The position numbers were made by a program, and so were the translations under genes. Of a stretch of 64,000 bases of DNA, positions 45,663 to 54,868 are shown one piece after another. The notes under the pieces were generated by a model, which was given only the letters and a program-made list of their open reading frames with translations, was not told the origin of the DNA and made no database searches. The stretch is from contig JAUHYW010000015.1 in the NCBI GenBank assembly GCA_030426085.1, positions 62,001 through 126,000 of the forward strand. Reading direction: 5' to 3'. The first letter of the stretch is position 1, and every line of letters begins with the position of its first letter. This stretch comes from a bacterium (GTDB taxonomy: Bacteria; Myxococcota_A; Bradymonadia; UBA7976; UBA1532).

Positions 45663-46901
45663 TCAGCCGGGCGGCAGGTCGGGCCCGACCCCGGGGGGCA
45701 GCGCGGTGGGGAAGACGCCCAGCGGGTCATCGGGCCAGGTCTCGGCGCGCACCGGCCAGGTCACCTGCCCCCGCTCGTGGAACCGGTTGTGCACCGGGTC
45801 CTTGCGGTTGCGCATCGCCTTGATGAAGTAGCGCCAGCCGGGCCGGGCCGAGGGGCGGCAGTCGTGGAAGTCGCCGTGCTCCATCAGCACGACCTCCTGC
45901 GGCCGGGCGTGCACCTCGGTCACCCCGCCCGCGTCGAGCAGGTCGGCGATGATCCGCTGCTGGTGCGGCCGCACCTCGCCCCGCGGGATCCCGAACGGGA
46001 TGTCGGGGATGGCCACCTCGCCCACCAGGAACCCGGTCATCGCGGTCGGGCCCACCGAGCAGGCGATGTTCTGGATGCGCACCCCGGGGTTCGCCAGATC
46101 GGGGCAGCCGTCGGGCCGCTTGCGGATGCGGCTGGTGCCGTCGAAGTGCCAGCCGGCGAGGCATGACGACCAGCCGGGGCTCAGCTCGTTGATCCGGCCG
46201 ACCACCACCGCGTCGGGGTGGTCCAGCCAGTCCCGGGGCAGCGCGGCGACGAACGCCCGGGCGATGGGCCCGCCGTGCTCGGCCAGCCAGCGGGGGTGAC
46301 ACAGGTCGGGCACCGGCTCCCGCCCGATCTGGGCCGCGGTGAACGCCGGGAGCCGGCCGATGACCCGGAACCCGCTGTGGAAGACGAGGCTGCGGTCGTC
46401 GGCCCACGGCGGCATCTCGACGCCCCGGGGCGTGATCCGGTTGCCCCGGTTGAAACACCGCGCGCTGCGTCGGCGGCGGTCGAAGCGGGGCCCGCCCCGG
46501 CGGGCGATGGCCATCAACGCCTCGGTGGGCGCGGCGCCCGGCTCGGCGTCGGGCATCGGCCGCCCGCGCACCGGGGTGTCGCCGGCGAGGAAGAGCGGCG
46601 GCCCGCCGGGCGGGTGATACGGCACCCCGTCGAGGATCGGGCGGGGCGCGTCGATCAGCAGCGCCACCTCGTCGTCGCCGCCGGCGGGGCCCATCAGCGG
46701 GCGCTTCACCGGCGGCGCGGCGCAGGCCCCCGCCCCCAGCCGCACGATCTGGAGGTCGATGGCGAAGTCCCCGCCCCACCGGGCCCGGCAGGCGTCGGCC
46801 AGCGCCTTCGCCCGGGGGCCGCCGCGGGCGGCGATGGTCTCCGGTCCGGCGGCGTACCACATGGGCTCGGCGGTCGCCGGCAGCGGCGGTGTGTCGTGCA
46901 T
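45663..46901 (-). CDS. Uncharacterised protein with 2-oxoglutarate-oxygenase-like residues
   Basis: A 412-residue protein with no family I can name. A possible Fe(II)-binding triad is visible: His252-x-Asp254 in AGWHFDG, and His346 in EHGDFHDCRPSARPGWRYF with Arg357 eleven residues on, the spacing expected for the 2-oxoglutarate-binding Arg of phytanoyl-hydroxylase-like enzymes. Trp/Pro/Arg-rich composition and many short loops suggest a compact soluble enzyme; no signal peptide or membrane helix. ATG 46901 is preferred to the upstream GTG/ATG at 46937. It adjoins the siderophore/TonB operon convergently, so a link to iron cannot be taken from co-transcription. Confidence 0.6.
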   Translation of the reverse strand: MHDTPPLPATAEPMWYAAGPETIAARGGPRAKALADACRARWGGDFAIDLQIVRLGAGACAAPPVKRPLMGPAGGDDEVALLIDAPRPILDGVPYHPPGGPPLFLAGDTPVRGRPMPDAEPGAAPTEALMAIARRGGPRFDRRRRSARCFNRGNRITPRGVEMPPWADDRSLVFHSGFRVIGRLPAFTAAQIGREPVPDLCHPRWLAEHGGPIARAFVAALPRDWLDHPDAVVVGRINELSPGWSSCLAGWHFDGTSRIRKRPDGCPDLANPGVRIQNIACSVGPTAMTGFLVGEVAIPDIPFGIPRGEVRPHQQRIIADLLDAGGVTEVHARPQEVVLMEHGDFHDCRPSARPGWRYFIKAMRNRKDPVHNRFHERGQVTWPVRAETWPDDPLGVFPTALPPGVGPDLPPG

Positions 46902-46979
46902 GGGCCCAGTGTCGGATTGCCCCGAACGGGCGACCATGGGCGGAACTACCGCCGGACGTGTGGCCCGCCCGGCGGGGGG

Positions 46980-49511
46980 TCAGCTCGGCGGCGGCACGCC
47001 CCGGGGGCCGGCGGTGCGGCGGCTGCTCTTGCGCAGCGCCTCGATCAGCGAGCGGATGTGCAGCGGCTTGCTGAGGTAGTCGTCCATGCCCGCCGCCAGG
47101 TACTCCTCGCGGTCGCCCTGAAGCGCGTTGGCGGTCAGCGCGATGATGCGCGGCTGCACCCCGTCCCGCTCGCGGATGACCCGGGTCGCCTCGAGCCCGT
47201 CCATCTCGGGCATCTGCACGTCCATCAGGATGACGTCGTACGGCGAGTCGGCCACCGACTTGACCGCCTCGGCGCCGTTGCTCACCACGTCGGGGCGGTA
47301 GCCCAGCCGGTCGAGCATCATCACCACCAGCCGCTGGTTGATGGGGTTGTCCTCGGCGATGAGGATGCGCAGCGGGTGGCGGGTGCCCATGTCGGCGTCG
47401 AACTCCGAGGCCGCCCGGCGCACCGCCGACGAGCTGGTGACGTGCCGCCCCGAGCGGCCGGTGGTCTCGACGAGGCAGTCGAACAGCCGCTCGGCTTTGA
47501 TCGGCTTGGCCAGGGTCGCCTGATAGCGCCGCAGCCGGGGGTCGCCCCGGCCGGTGTAGAGCATCGACGAGAGCAGCACCAGCGGCGCCGAGACGGGGCC
47601 CTTGCGGTGCAGCAGCTCGGCCAGCGCCAGCCCGTTGAGGCCGGGCAGGTGCAGGTCGACGAGCACCGCGTCGAAGCGCTGGTCGTCGGAGAGCCGGGTC
47701 AGCGCCGCCTTGCCGTCGTCGATCGTCTCGATCGCCATGCCCCAGCCCTGGCACAGCGCCTCGATCTGGGCCCGGCTGGCGGCGTTGTCGTCGACGAGCA
47801 GCACCCGCCGGCCGCGCAGCGCGGGGTGGCTGCCCCGGTCGTGGATCGGGGGGTCGTAGCGGGCCGGCTCGAGCCGGGCGGTGAAGTGGAAGGTCGACCC
47901 CTGCTGCATCTCGCTCTCGACCCAGATGCGGCCGCCCATCATCGAGGTCAGCCGCTTGCAGATCGCCAGCCCCAGCCCGGTGCCGCCGTAGCGCCGGGTG
48001 GTCGAGGCGTCGACCTGGCTGAACGACTTGAAGAGGCGGTCCATGCGCTCGGCGGGGATGCCGACCCCGGTGTCGCGCACCGAGAAGCGCAGCAGCAGGC
48101 CGCCGTCGGGGTCCTGCTCGTCGACGCTCACCCGGACCTCGACCTCGCCGTCCTCGGTGAACTTGACCCCGTTGCTGAGCAGGTTGACCAGCACCTGGCG
48201 CACCCGGGTGACATCGCCCAGCGCGGCCCCGGGCACGTCCTCGTCGAGGTGGTAGACGAGGTCGATGCGCCGCTCGGCGGCCCGGTTGGCGACCACGTCG
48301 AGCGCGTCTTCGACGCACTTGCGCATGTCGAACGGCTGGTGCTCGAGCGACAGCTCGCCGGCCTCGATCTTCGAGAAGTCGAGGATGTCGTTGATGATGG
48401 TCAGAAGCGCGTCGCCGCTGGAGCGGATGACCTCCACGAACTCCCGCTGCTGGTTGTCGAGCGCGGTGTCGAGCAACAGCCCGGTCATGCCGATGACCCC
48501 GTTCATCGGGGTCCGGATCTCGTGGCTCATGTTGGCCAGGAAGACGCTCTTGGCCCGGGTGGCCATCTCGGCGGCGTCCCGAGTGCGGCGCAGCTCTTCG
48601 AGGGCCCGCTCGTGCGCGCTGCGGTCGCGCACCAGCCCCAGCACCAGCGCGGTGTCGTCCAGGTCGAAGCGGGTGGCGGTCACCTCGGCGGGGAACCGGG
48701 AGCCGTCGGGCCGGGCCAGCTCGGTCTCGAAGCGCACCATGCCCGCCTCGAACGCCTCGGCGACGTGCTCTTCGATCGCCACGGCGACCGCGTCGTCGGG
48801 GGCCAGCCGGGCCAGCTCCATCGACAGCAGCGCCTCGGCCGGGTGGCCGAGCAGCGCGCCGGCCCGGGGGTTGGCGTCGAGGATGCGCCCGGCGCGGTCG
48901 TAGACCAGCAGCCCCTCGCCCAGCCGCTCGAAGAGCACCCGGTAGCGGTCCTCGCTCTGCTGGAGGGCCTGCTCGGTGTGCCGCCGCCGGTCGCGGGCCT
49001 CGATGAGCGAGGCGATGGTGCCGGCGTGCAGCGCGTAGAGCGCGCCCAGGGTCGACAGCAGGCCCCGCTCGACGGCGGCCTGCTCGCCCACCGCGAAGAC
49101 CAGCGCCCCCCGGGGCGCGCCCCGGGCGTGCAGCGGCAGCACCAGCAGCGCGGCCGGCCCGGCCTCGGTCAGCCAGCGGCGGGTCTCGTCGTCGGTCGCG
49201 GGGTAGGGGGGGTCGAGCCACGCCGGGGCTCCGGCCTCGATCCGGCCCTCGACCTCGGCGTCGGCCACCGGCGCGTCCACCGCCCGGAAGCTGCCCCGGG
49301 CGAAGCGGCCGACGACGCGCAGGGCGCCGCCCTCGCCCCACAGGACGACCATGCGCCGGGCGGGCACGACCCACCGGGCGTTGGCGCAGACGCTGGGCCA
49401 CAAGTCGGCGAAGCGGGCCTTCGACGAGAAGTCGAGGACGGCCTCGTGCAGGCTGCTGAGCGCCAGCGCGCTGACGACGGGCGGCTCGCCCGGGGGGAGG
49501 TCTATCGCCAT
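46980..49511 (-). CDS. Hybrid histidine kinase GAF-PAS-HisKA-HATPase-REC-REC
   Basis: An 843-residue cytoplasmic kinase. GAF-like domain about residues 15-175, PAS about 195-305 (EDRYRVLFERLGEGLLVYDRAG), HisKA with FLANMSHEIRTPMNGVIGM, ATPase with LVNLLSNGVKFT, DTGVGI and YGGTGLGLAIC, then two receivers: REC1 (LLVDDNAASR, LVDLHLPGLNG, LAKPI) and REC2 (LIAEDNPINQ, LMDVQMPEMDG, LSKPL). Both receivers keep the phospho-Asp, switch and Lys residues. No membrane helices. ATG 49511 has GAGGATCG just before it; ATG 49577 would add 22 residues. Divergent from the Liv operon. Confidence 0.88.
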   Translation of the reverse strand: MAIDLPPGEPPVVSALALSSLHEAVLDFSSKARFADLWPSVCANARWVVPARRMVVLWGEGGALRVVGRFARGSFRAVDAPVADAEVEGRIEAGAPAWLDPPYPATDDETRRWLTEAGPAALLVLPLHARGAPRGALVFAVGEQAAVERGLLSTLGALYALHAGTIASLIEARDRRRHTEQALQQSEDRYRVLFERLGEGLLVYDRAGRILDANPRAGALLGHPAEALLSMELARLAPDDAVAVAIEEHVAEAFEAGMVRFETELARPDGSRFPAEVTATRFDLDDTALVLGLVRDRSAHERALEELRRTRDAAEMATRAKSVFLANMSHEIRTPMNGVIGMTGLLLDTALDNQQREFVEVIRSSGDALLTIINDILDFSKIEAGELSLEHQPFDMRKCVEDALDVVANRAAERRIDLVYHLDEDVPGAALGDVTRVRQVLVNLLSNGVKFTEDGEVEVRVSVDEQDPDGGLLLRFSVRDTGVGIPAERMDRLFKSFSQVDASTTRRYGGTGLGLAICKRLTSMMGGRIWVESEMQQGSTFHFTARLEPARYDPPIHDRGSHPALRGRRVLLVDDNAASRAQIEALCQGWGMAIETIDDGKAALTRLSDDQRFDAVLVDLHLPGLNGLALAELLHRKGPVSAPLVLLSSMLYTGRGDPRLRRYQATLAKPIKAERLFDCLVETTGRSGRHVTSSSAVRRAASEFDADMGTRHPLRILIAEDNPINQRLVVMMLDRLGYRPDVVSNGAEAVKSVADSPYDVILMDVQMPEMDGLEATRVIRERDGVQPRIIALTANALQGDREEYLAAGMDDYLSKPLHIRSLIEALRKSSRRTAGPRGVPPPS

Positions 49512-49744
49512 CGATCCTCGACGAGGCGCGGTCGGGGGCTCCATCCGCCGCACGAGTCGGTACAAATCCTGACCCATGTCGACGGTGGTTGCAATTCCGT
49601 CGCGGCGAACGCCCCCCCACCCCGGATGCCGAGCTTGCGCGCCGTCGACAAACGCGGTTTGCTGGCCCGTCGGTGGTCGGGGGACCGCCGCGAGACGATT
49701 GCGCCGCCGGCCCGGACCGGCGGCCGGAAAGCGGGAGGGGTTCG

Positions 49745-51067
49745 ATGCGTTGGACGACGCTGTGCGCGCTGCTGGCGATCGCCGCGGTGGGCTGCGGTCA
49801 GAAGGACGGGGGCGAGAAGACCGGCGAGGCCACCGGCGCCGAGAAGGCCGCCGAGAAGGCGCCCGACACCCCGGCGCTGAAGGCGGGCAAGGGGGTCGAC
49901 ACCACGGCGAAGCTCATCCGCATCGGCGCGCTCAACGACGAGAGCGGCCCCGGCGCGGCCATCGGCAAGTCGTTCGTGGTGGGCAAGAAGATCCTCGCCG
50001 CCCAGATCAACGCCGGGGGCACGGCGCTGCTGCCCGAGGGCTGGAAGGTCGAGCTGATCGACAAGGACCACGGCTACGACCCCAGCAAGGCCCAGCAGCA
50101 CTTCAGCGCGATCAAGGACGACGTCCTCTTCATCGCCACCAGCTTCGGCACCCCCAACACCCTGCCCCTGCGGCCCTTCCTCGAGAAGGAGAGCATCGTC
50201 GCCTTCCCCGCCTCGCTGTCGTCGCAGATGGCCGAGTTCGAGTTCACCCCGCCCATCGGCGCGCCCTACACCTACGAGGCGATGCGGGCGGTGGACTGGG
50301 CGGTCGAGCGCGCCGGCGGGGCCGACGGGGTCAAGTTCGGCATCGTCTACGACCAGACCGACTACGGGAAGGACGGCCTCGACGGGCTGAAGAAGGCCGC
50401 CGGGCAGCACGGGGTCGAGATCGTCGCCGAGCGGCCGATCAAGCCCGGGCAGAAGGACTTCACCGCCGACATCTCGGCCCTGTCGAGCGCCGGGGCGACC
50501 CATGTGCTGCTGACGGTGCTGCCCTCGTCCACCGGCCCGCTGCTGGGCACCGCCGCGGCGATGAAGTTCGCCCCGACCTGGATCGGCAACACCCCGGCCT
50601 GGATCGACGCCTTCTTCGCCCACCCCAAGCTGCCGGCGCCGGTCTTCGCCAACTTCTACTGGGCCGGCGGGCTGCCCTACTGGGGGGAGAAGGTGCCCGG
50701 CATGGACGCCTTCCTCGCCGCCTACAAGGCCCACGGCAAGGACCTCGGCCGGCCCGACTTCTACATCCTGCTGTCCTACGCCCAGGGGCTGGTGGCCCTC
50801 GAGGCGGCCCGGCGGGCGATCGAGGCCGGGGACATCACCCGCGCGGGCTACGTGAAGGCGCTGCGGGGCATCGAGAAGTTCGACGCCGGGGGGCTCATCC
50901 AGCCGGTGAACCTGAAGAACATGCCCTACGTGACCGGCACGCAGGTCCGCATCCTCAAGCCCGACTTCGAGGCGAAGACGTGGACCGTCGCCGGGGGCTA
51001 CGCCGAGCCGAAGGGCATCGGCGCCGCCGACGAGCCCGCCGCGCCGGCCGCGCCCGAGAGCGAGTAA
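49745..51067 (+). CDS. Liv-type ABC transporter substrate-binding lipoprotein
   Basis: A 440-residue periplasmic binding protein of the branched-chain-amino-acid (LivJ/LivK, type I) class with a lipobox AAVG-Cys17. A lysine/alanine-rich linker (about 20-55) precedes IRIGALNDESGPGAAIGKSFVVGKKILAAQIN, GKVELIDKDHGYDPSKA-like strands and VKFGIVYDQTDYGKDGLDGLKKAA. First gene of the Liv operon, with GGGAGGGG just before ATG 49745. Ligand could be an amino acid, but the acyl-CoA ligase in the operon suggests a carboxylic or aromatic acid. Confidence 0.88.
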   Translation: MRWTTLCALLAIAAVGCGQKDGGEKTGEATGAEKAAEKAPDTPALKAGKGVDTTAKLIRIGALNDESGPGAAIGKSFVVGKKILAAQINAGGTALLPEGWKVELIDKDHGYDPSKAQQHFSAIKDDVLFIATSFGTPNTLPLRPFLEKESIVAFPASLSSQMAEFEFTPPIGAPYTYEAMRAVDWAVERAGGADGVKFGIVYDQTDYGKDGLDGLKKAAGQHGVEIVAERPIKPGQKDFTADISALSSAGATHVLLTVLPSSTGPLLGTAAAMKFAPTWIGNTPAWIDAFFAHPKLPAPVFANFYWAGGLPYWGEKVPGMDAFLAAYKAHGKDLGRPDFYILLSYAQGLVALEAARRAIEAGDITRAGYVKALRGIEKFDAGGLIQPVNLKNMPYVTGTQVRILKPDFEAKTWTVAGGYAEPKGIGAADEPAAPAAPESE

Positions 51068-51076
51068 GCCCGCCGC

Positions 51077-51861
<785 letters not shown>

Positions 51862-51865
<4 letters not shown>

Positions 51866-52629
51866 CCCCGATGCTGACCGTCACCGACCTGGAGCTGTCG
51901 TTCGCCGGGGTCAAGGCGCTCGACAAGGTCTCGCTGATGGTGCCCGGAGGCAGCCTCTATGCCGTCATCGGGCCCAACGGCGCGGGCAAGACCTCGCTGT
52001 TCAACTGCATCAGCGGGGCCTACCGCCCGCAGGCGGGGCGCATCCAGTTCTCGGGGCGCGACCTCGTCGGCCGCCGCCCGCACCACATCGCGGCGCTGGG
52101 GGTGGCCCGCATGTTCCAGCACCCGGCGCTCTTCCAGCAGCTCACCGTGCAGGAGAACCTGCTGCTCGGCCGGCATCACCGCTACCGCACCGGCTGGTGG
52201 CAGGACGCGCTGTGGACCCGCGGGGCCCGCGCCGAAGAGGTGGCCCACCGCGAGAAGGTCGAAGAGATCATCGACTTCCTCGACCTCGAGCGGGTGCGCA
52301 AGACGCCGGTCATGATCCTGCCCTACGGCATCCTCAAGCGGGTCGAGCTGGGCCGGGCCCTGTGCGCCGAGCCCCGGCTCTTGCTGCTCGACGAGCCGGC
52401 CGCCGGGCTCAACCAGGAGGAGACCGAGGCCCTCGCCCGCTACATGCTCGACGTCAAGGAGCAGATGGGCATCACCCAGGTGCTCATCGAGCACGAGCTG
52501 CGGTTCGTGCTCGAGCTCGCCGACCGGGTGGCGGTGCTCGACTTCGGCCGCAAGATCGCCGACGGCCTGCCCCGGACCGTCGCCCGCGACCCGTCGGTGG
52601 CCGAGGCCTACCTGGGGGGCGCGGCATGA
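51862..52629 (+). CDS. livG: Liv-type ABC transporter ATPase (LivG-like)
   Basis: A 255-residue ATPase: Walker A GPNGAGKTSLFNCISG, ARMFQHPALFQQLTVQENLLLGRHH (LivG-like), a degenerate signature region ILPYGILKRVELGRALC, Walker B LLLLDEPAAGLNQEE, and the LivG-type IEHELRFVLELADRVAVLDFG. GTG 51862 overlaps the livF stop; ATG 51871 is an alternative start. The LSGGQ signature is replaced by LPYGILKR, which is usual for LivG. Confidence 0.92.
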
Positions 52630-54500
52630 CGGCGCTCACCCTGCCCGGGGCCCTGGCCGGGCACGCCCGGGCGACCCCCGACCGCACCGCGCTGCGGGTC
52701 AAGCGCATGGGCATCTGGCAGCCCTACACCTGGGCCGACTACCGGGACGAGGCCGCCGCCTGCGCCCTGGCCCTCGACGCGCTGGGCGTCGGCCCCGGGG
52801 ACCACGTCGCCATCCTCAGCGACAACCGCCCGGAGTGGCTCTTCGCCGACCTCGGCACCCAGACCGTCGGGGCCCGGGCGGTGGGCATCTACCAGACCAA
52901 CCCCGCCGAGGACGTGGCCTACATCCTGGCCCACGCCGGCTGCCGGGTGCTCTTCTGCGAAGATCAGGAGCAGGTCGACAAGGCGGTCGAGTGCCGGGCC
53001 GAGACCCCCACGGTCGAGAAGGTGATCGTCTTCGACCCCCGGGGCACCCGGGGCTACGACGACGACCGGCTCGTGACCTGGGACGCGTGGCGCGCCGGCG
53101 GCTTCGAGCTGCTGGCGCAGAGGCCCGCGGCGTTCGACGGGTTCGTGGAGCGGCTGGACCCGGACGCGGCGTCGATGGTGGTCTACACCTCGGGCACCAC
53201 CGGCCAGCCCAAGGGCGCGCTCATCTCGCCCCGCAACGCGATGCAGATCGCGCCGGCGGTCTGCGAGATGCTGGGGGTCACCGCCGACGACCAGCTCCTC
53301 AGCTACCTGCCGCTGTGCCACGTCGCGGAGAAGATCTTCACCTTCTTCACCCCGCTGACCGCCGGGGCGGTGGTGCACTTCGGCGAGAGCATCGAGACGG
53401 TGCGCCAGGATCTGTGCGAGGTGTCGCCGACGGTGTTCCTGGGGGTGCCCCGCATCTGGGAGAAGATGCACGCCTCGGTCACGCTCAAGATGAAGGACAG
53501 CTCGCCCCTCAAGCGGCGGCTCTTCGACTGGGCCAGCCGGGTGGGGCGCGAGATCGCCGATCGGCGGCGGGCGGGCGCGCAGCGGCCGGGGGACGGGGTG
53601 ACCTGGGCGCTGGCTGATTTTCTGGTGTTCCGCCCGCTGCAAGAGCGCCTCGGCATGCGCCGGTGCCGCATCCCGGTGACCGGGGCGGCGCCCATCTCGC
53701 CCGAGCTCATCCAGTGGTTCCACGGGATCGGCATCCCGGTGCTCGAAGGCTACGGGCAGACCGAGTGCGCCGGGGTGAGCCACATCAACCCCCCGGGCGC
53801 CGAGCGCATCGGCACGGTGGGCCGGTCGCTGCCCGGGCTCGAGTGCCGCATCGCCGAGGACGGCGAGATCTGCGTGCGGGGCCCGGCGGTGTTCGTGGGC
53901 TACCTGCACAATGCCGAGGCGACGGCGGGCACGGTGATCGACGGCTGGCTGCACACCGGCGACATCGGCGAGGAGGACGGCGACGGCTACCTGCGCATCA
54001 CCGGGCGCAAGAAGGAGATCATCATCACCGCGGGCGGCAAGAACCTCTCGCCGGAGAAGATCGAGAACGCGCTCAAGATGAGCCCCTACATCAAGGAGGC
54101 GGTGGCCATCGGCGACCGGCGCAAGTTCGTCTCGGCGCTGATCCAGATCGAGCCCCAGGCGGTGGGCGACTGGGCGACGCGGCAGGAGATCCCGTACACG
54201 TCGTTCGGTGATCTGTCGGGGCGGCCCGAGGTCCGGGAGCTGGTGGCGAAGGCGGTGCGCGAGGCCAACGACCGGCTGGCCCGGGTCGAGCAGGTGCGGG
54301 CGTTCCGGCTGTTCGACAAGGAGCTGCACCAGGACGACGGGGAGCTGACGGCGACCCAGAAGGTGCGCCGACGGGCGATCGCCGAGAAGTATGAGGCGAT
54401 GATCGAGGGGATCTACTCGAAGGGAGCCGCCGGGGCCGGGGCCGGGGCCGGGGCCGGGGCTGGGGCTGGGGCTGGGACCGGCGGGGAGACGGCAGGATGA
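52626..54500 (+). CDS. AMP-forming long-chain acyl-CoA synthetase
   Basis: A 624-residue adenylating enzyme activating a carboxylic acid to its CoA thioester. AMP-binding motif VVYTSGTTGQPKGAL, the FACS-like LPLCHVAEKIF, GYGQTECAG, TGDIGEEDGDGYLRITGRKKEIIITAGGKNLSPE, and the C-terminal catalytic-lysine region ELTATQKVRRR. The internal 'TLKMKDSSPLKRRLFDWA' insert resembles long-chain (FadD15/AcsM-like) synthetases. The last 24 residues are a Gly-Ala run from a hexanucleotide repeat. It lies inside the Liv operon with a 4-base overlap to livG, so it probably traps the transported acid. Confidence 0.9.
   Translation: MTALTLPGALAGHARATPDRTALRVKRMGIWQPYTWADYRDEAAACALALDALGVGPGDHVAILSDNRPEWLFADLGTQTVGARAVGIYQTNPAEDVAYILAHAGCRVLFCEDQEQVDKAVECRAETPTVEKVIVFDPRGTRGYDDDRLVTWDAWRAGGFELLAQRPAAFDGFVERLDPDAASMVVYTSGTTGQPKGALISPRNAMQIAPAVCEMLGVTADDQLLSYLPLCHVAEKIFTFFTPLTAGAVVHFGESIETVRQDLCEVSPTVFLGVPRIWEKMHASVTLKMKDSSPLKRRLFDWASRVGREIADRRRAGAQRPGDGVTWALADFLVFRPLQERLGMRRCRIPVTGAAPISPELIQWFHGIGIPVLEGYGQTECAGVSHINPPGAERIGTVGRSLPGLECRIAEDGEICVRGPAVFVGYLHNAEATAGTVIDGWLHTGDIGEEDGDGYLRITGRKKEIIITAGGKNLSPEKIENALKMSPYIKEAVAIGDRRKFVSALIQIEPQAVGDWATRQEIPYTSFGDLSGRPEVRELVAKAVREANDRLARVEQVRAFRLFDKELHQDDGELTATQKVRRRAIAEKYEAMIEGIYSKGAAGAGAGAGAGAGAGAGTGGETAG
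54432..54473 (+). repeat. Seven tandem GGGGCC/GGGGCT hexamers
   Basis: Four GGGGCC units then three GGGGCT units, in frame at the 3' end of the acyl-CoA synthetase gene, encoding Gly-Ala repeats. Seven consecutive G4 runs on the coding strand should readily form G-quadruplex in DNA or mRNA. Confidence 0.85.
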
Positions 54501-54868
54501 CCGCGTGGGGCAACGCAGCGGCGGTCCGTCCGGTCAGGGGGCCGAGCGGGGAAGATGGGGTGACCGCTTGGGGCAACGCGGCGGCGGTCCGTCCGGCGGG
54601 GCGCCCCACCGCCCTGCTTCCGCATCTGGGGTGGCGGCCTGCGACCTCCCATGGCTTGGGTGAGACCCGTGGGATGACTCCGGTGGGGGCGTGCAGACGG
54701 TTGGTGGGGCGCCCCGCCGGCCGGCCCGCGGGTTCTATCGGAGGGGGTCGGGGCGACGGTGGATGTGGGTTGGGGAGCAGCCGGCGGCGTGTGAGGGGCG
54801 TGGGGTGGCATGGCGTGGAGTGGAATGGCACAGGATGGCATGACACCCGAGGGCAGGTGATGACATGA
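54497..54868 (+). CDS. Doubtful small ORF coupled between synthetase and LivH genes
   Basis: A 123-codon frame whose ATG overlaps the synthetase stop (ATGA) and whose stop overlaps the livH ATG (ATGA), the same coupling used elsewhere in this operon. The product is not recognisable: it has two copies of VTAWGNAAAVRP-like sequence, a glycine/arginine-rich middle and a tryptophan-rich end (GWHGVEWNGTGWH). Third codon positions are clearly less GC-biased than in neighbours, which argues against a long-established gene. I give it as a possibility; the same DNA may be non-coding repeats that happen to stay open. Confidence 0.25.
   Translation: MTAWGNAAAVRPVRGPSGEDGVTAWGNAAAVRPAGRPTALLPHLGWRPATSHGLGETRGMTPVGACRRLVGRPAGRPAGSIGGGRGDGGCGLGSSRRRVRGVGWHGVEWNGTGWHDTRGQVMT
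54498..54596 (+). repeat. 36-base direct repeat, two copies 63 bases apart
   Basis: 54498-54533 and 54561-54596 match at 34 of 36 positions; each begins TGACCGC and ends CGGTCCGTCCGG. Both mismatches fall on third codon positions of the small frame at 54497. Confidence 0.8.
54501..54864. other. 364-bp repeat-rich gap inside the Liv operon
   Basis: Holds the direct and inverted repeats listed separately and TGGCATGG/TGGAATGG-like short repeats near its right end (about 54800-54845). Apart from the doubtful frame at 54497 I see no gene on either strand. No promoter motif is clear before livH. Confidence 0.7.
54593..54720. repeat. 18-base inverted repeat, arms 92 bases apart
   Basis: 54593-54610 is exactly complementary to 54703-54720. 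Each arm contains the palindrome GGGGCGCCCC, so each can also fold on its own. With the direct repeat before it and TGGcATGG-type short repeats at about 54800-54845, the whole 54501-54864 gap is repeat DNA without clear coding; it could be a transcript-processing or terminator/attenuator region that lowers expression of the permease genes relative to the upstream genes. Confidence 0.7.

Noticed and set aside
45727-49620. A 1297-codon open frame on the minus strand across the 2OG-like and hybrid kinase genes
   Set aside because: It lies in a different frame of the same strand, is packed with Arg/Gly/Pro/Ala and crosses two real genes with conserved motifs. Long open shadow frames are expected at this GC content because stop codons are rare.
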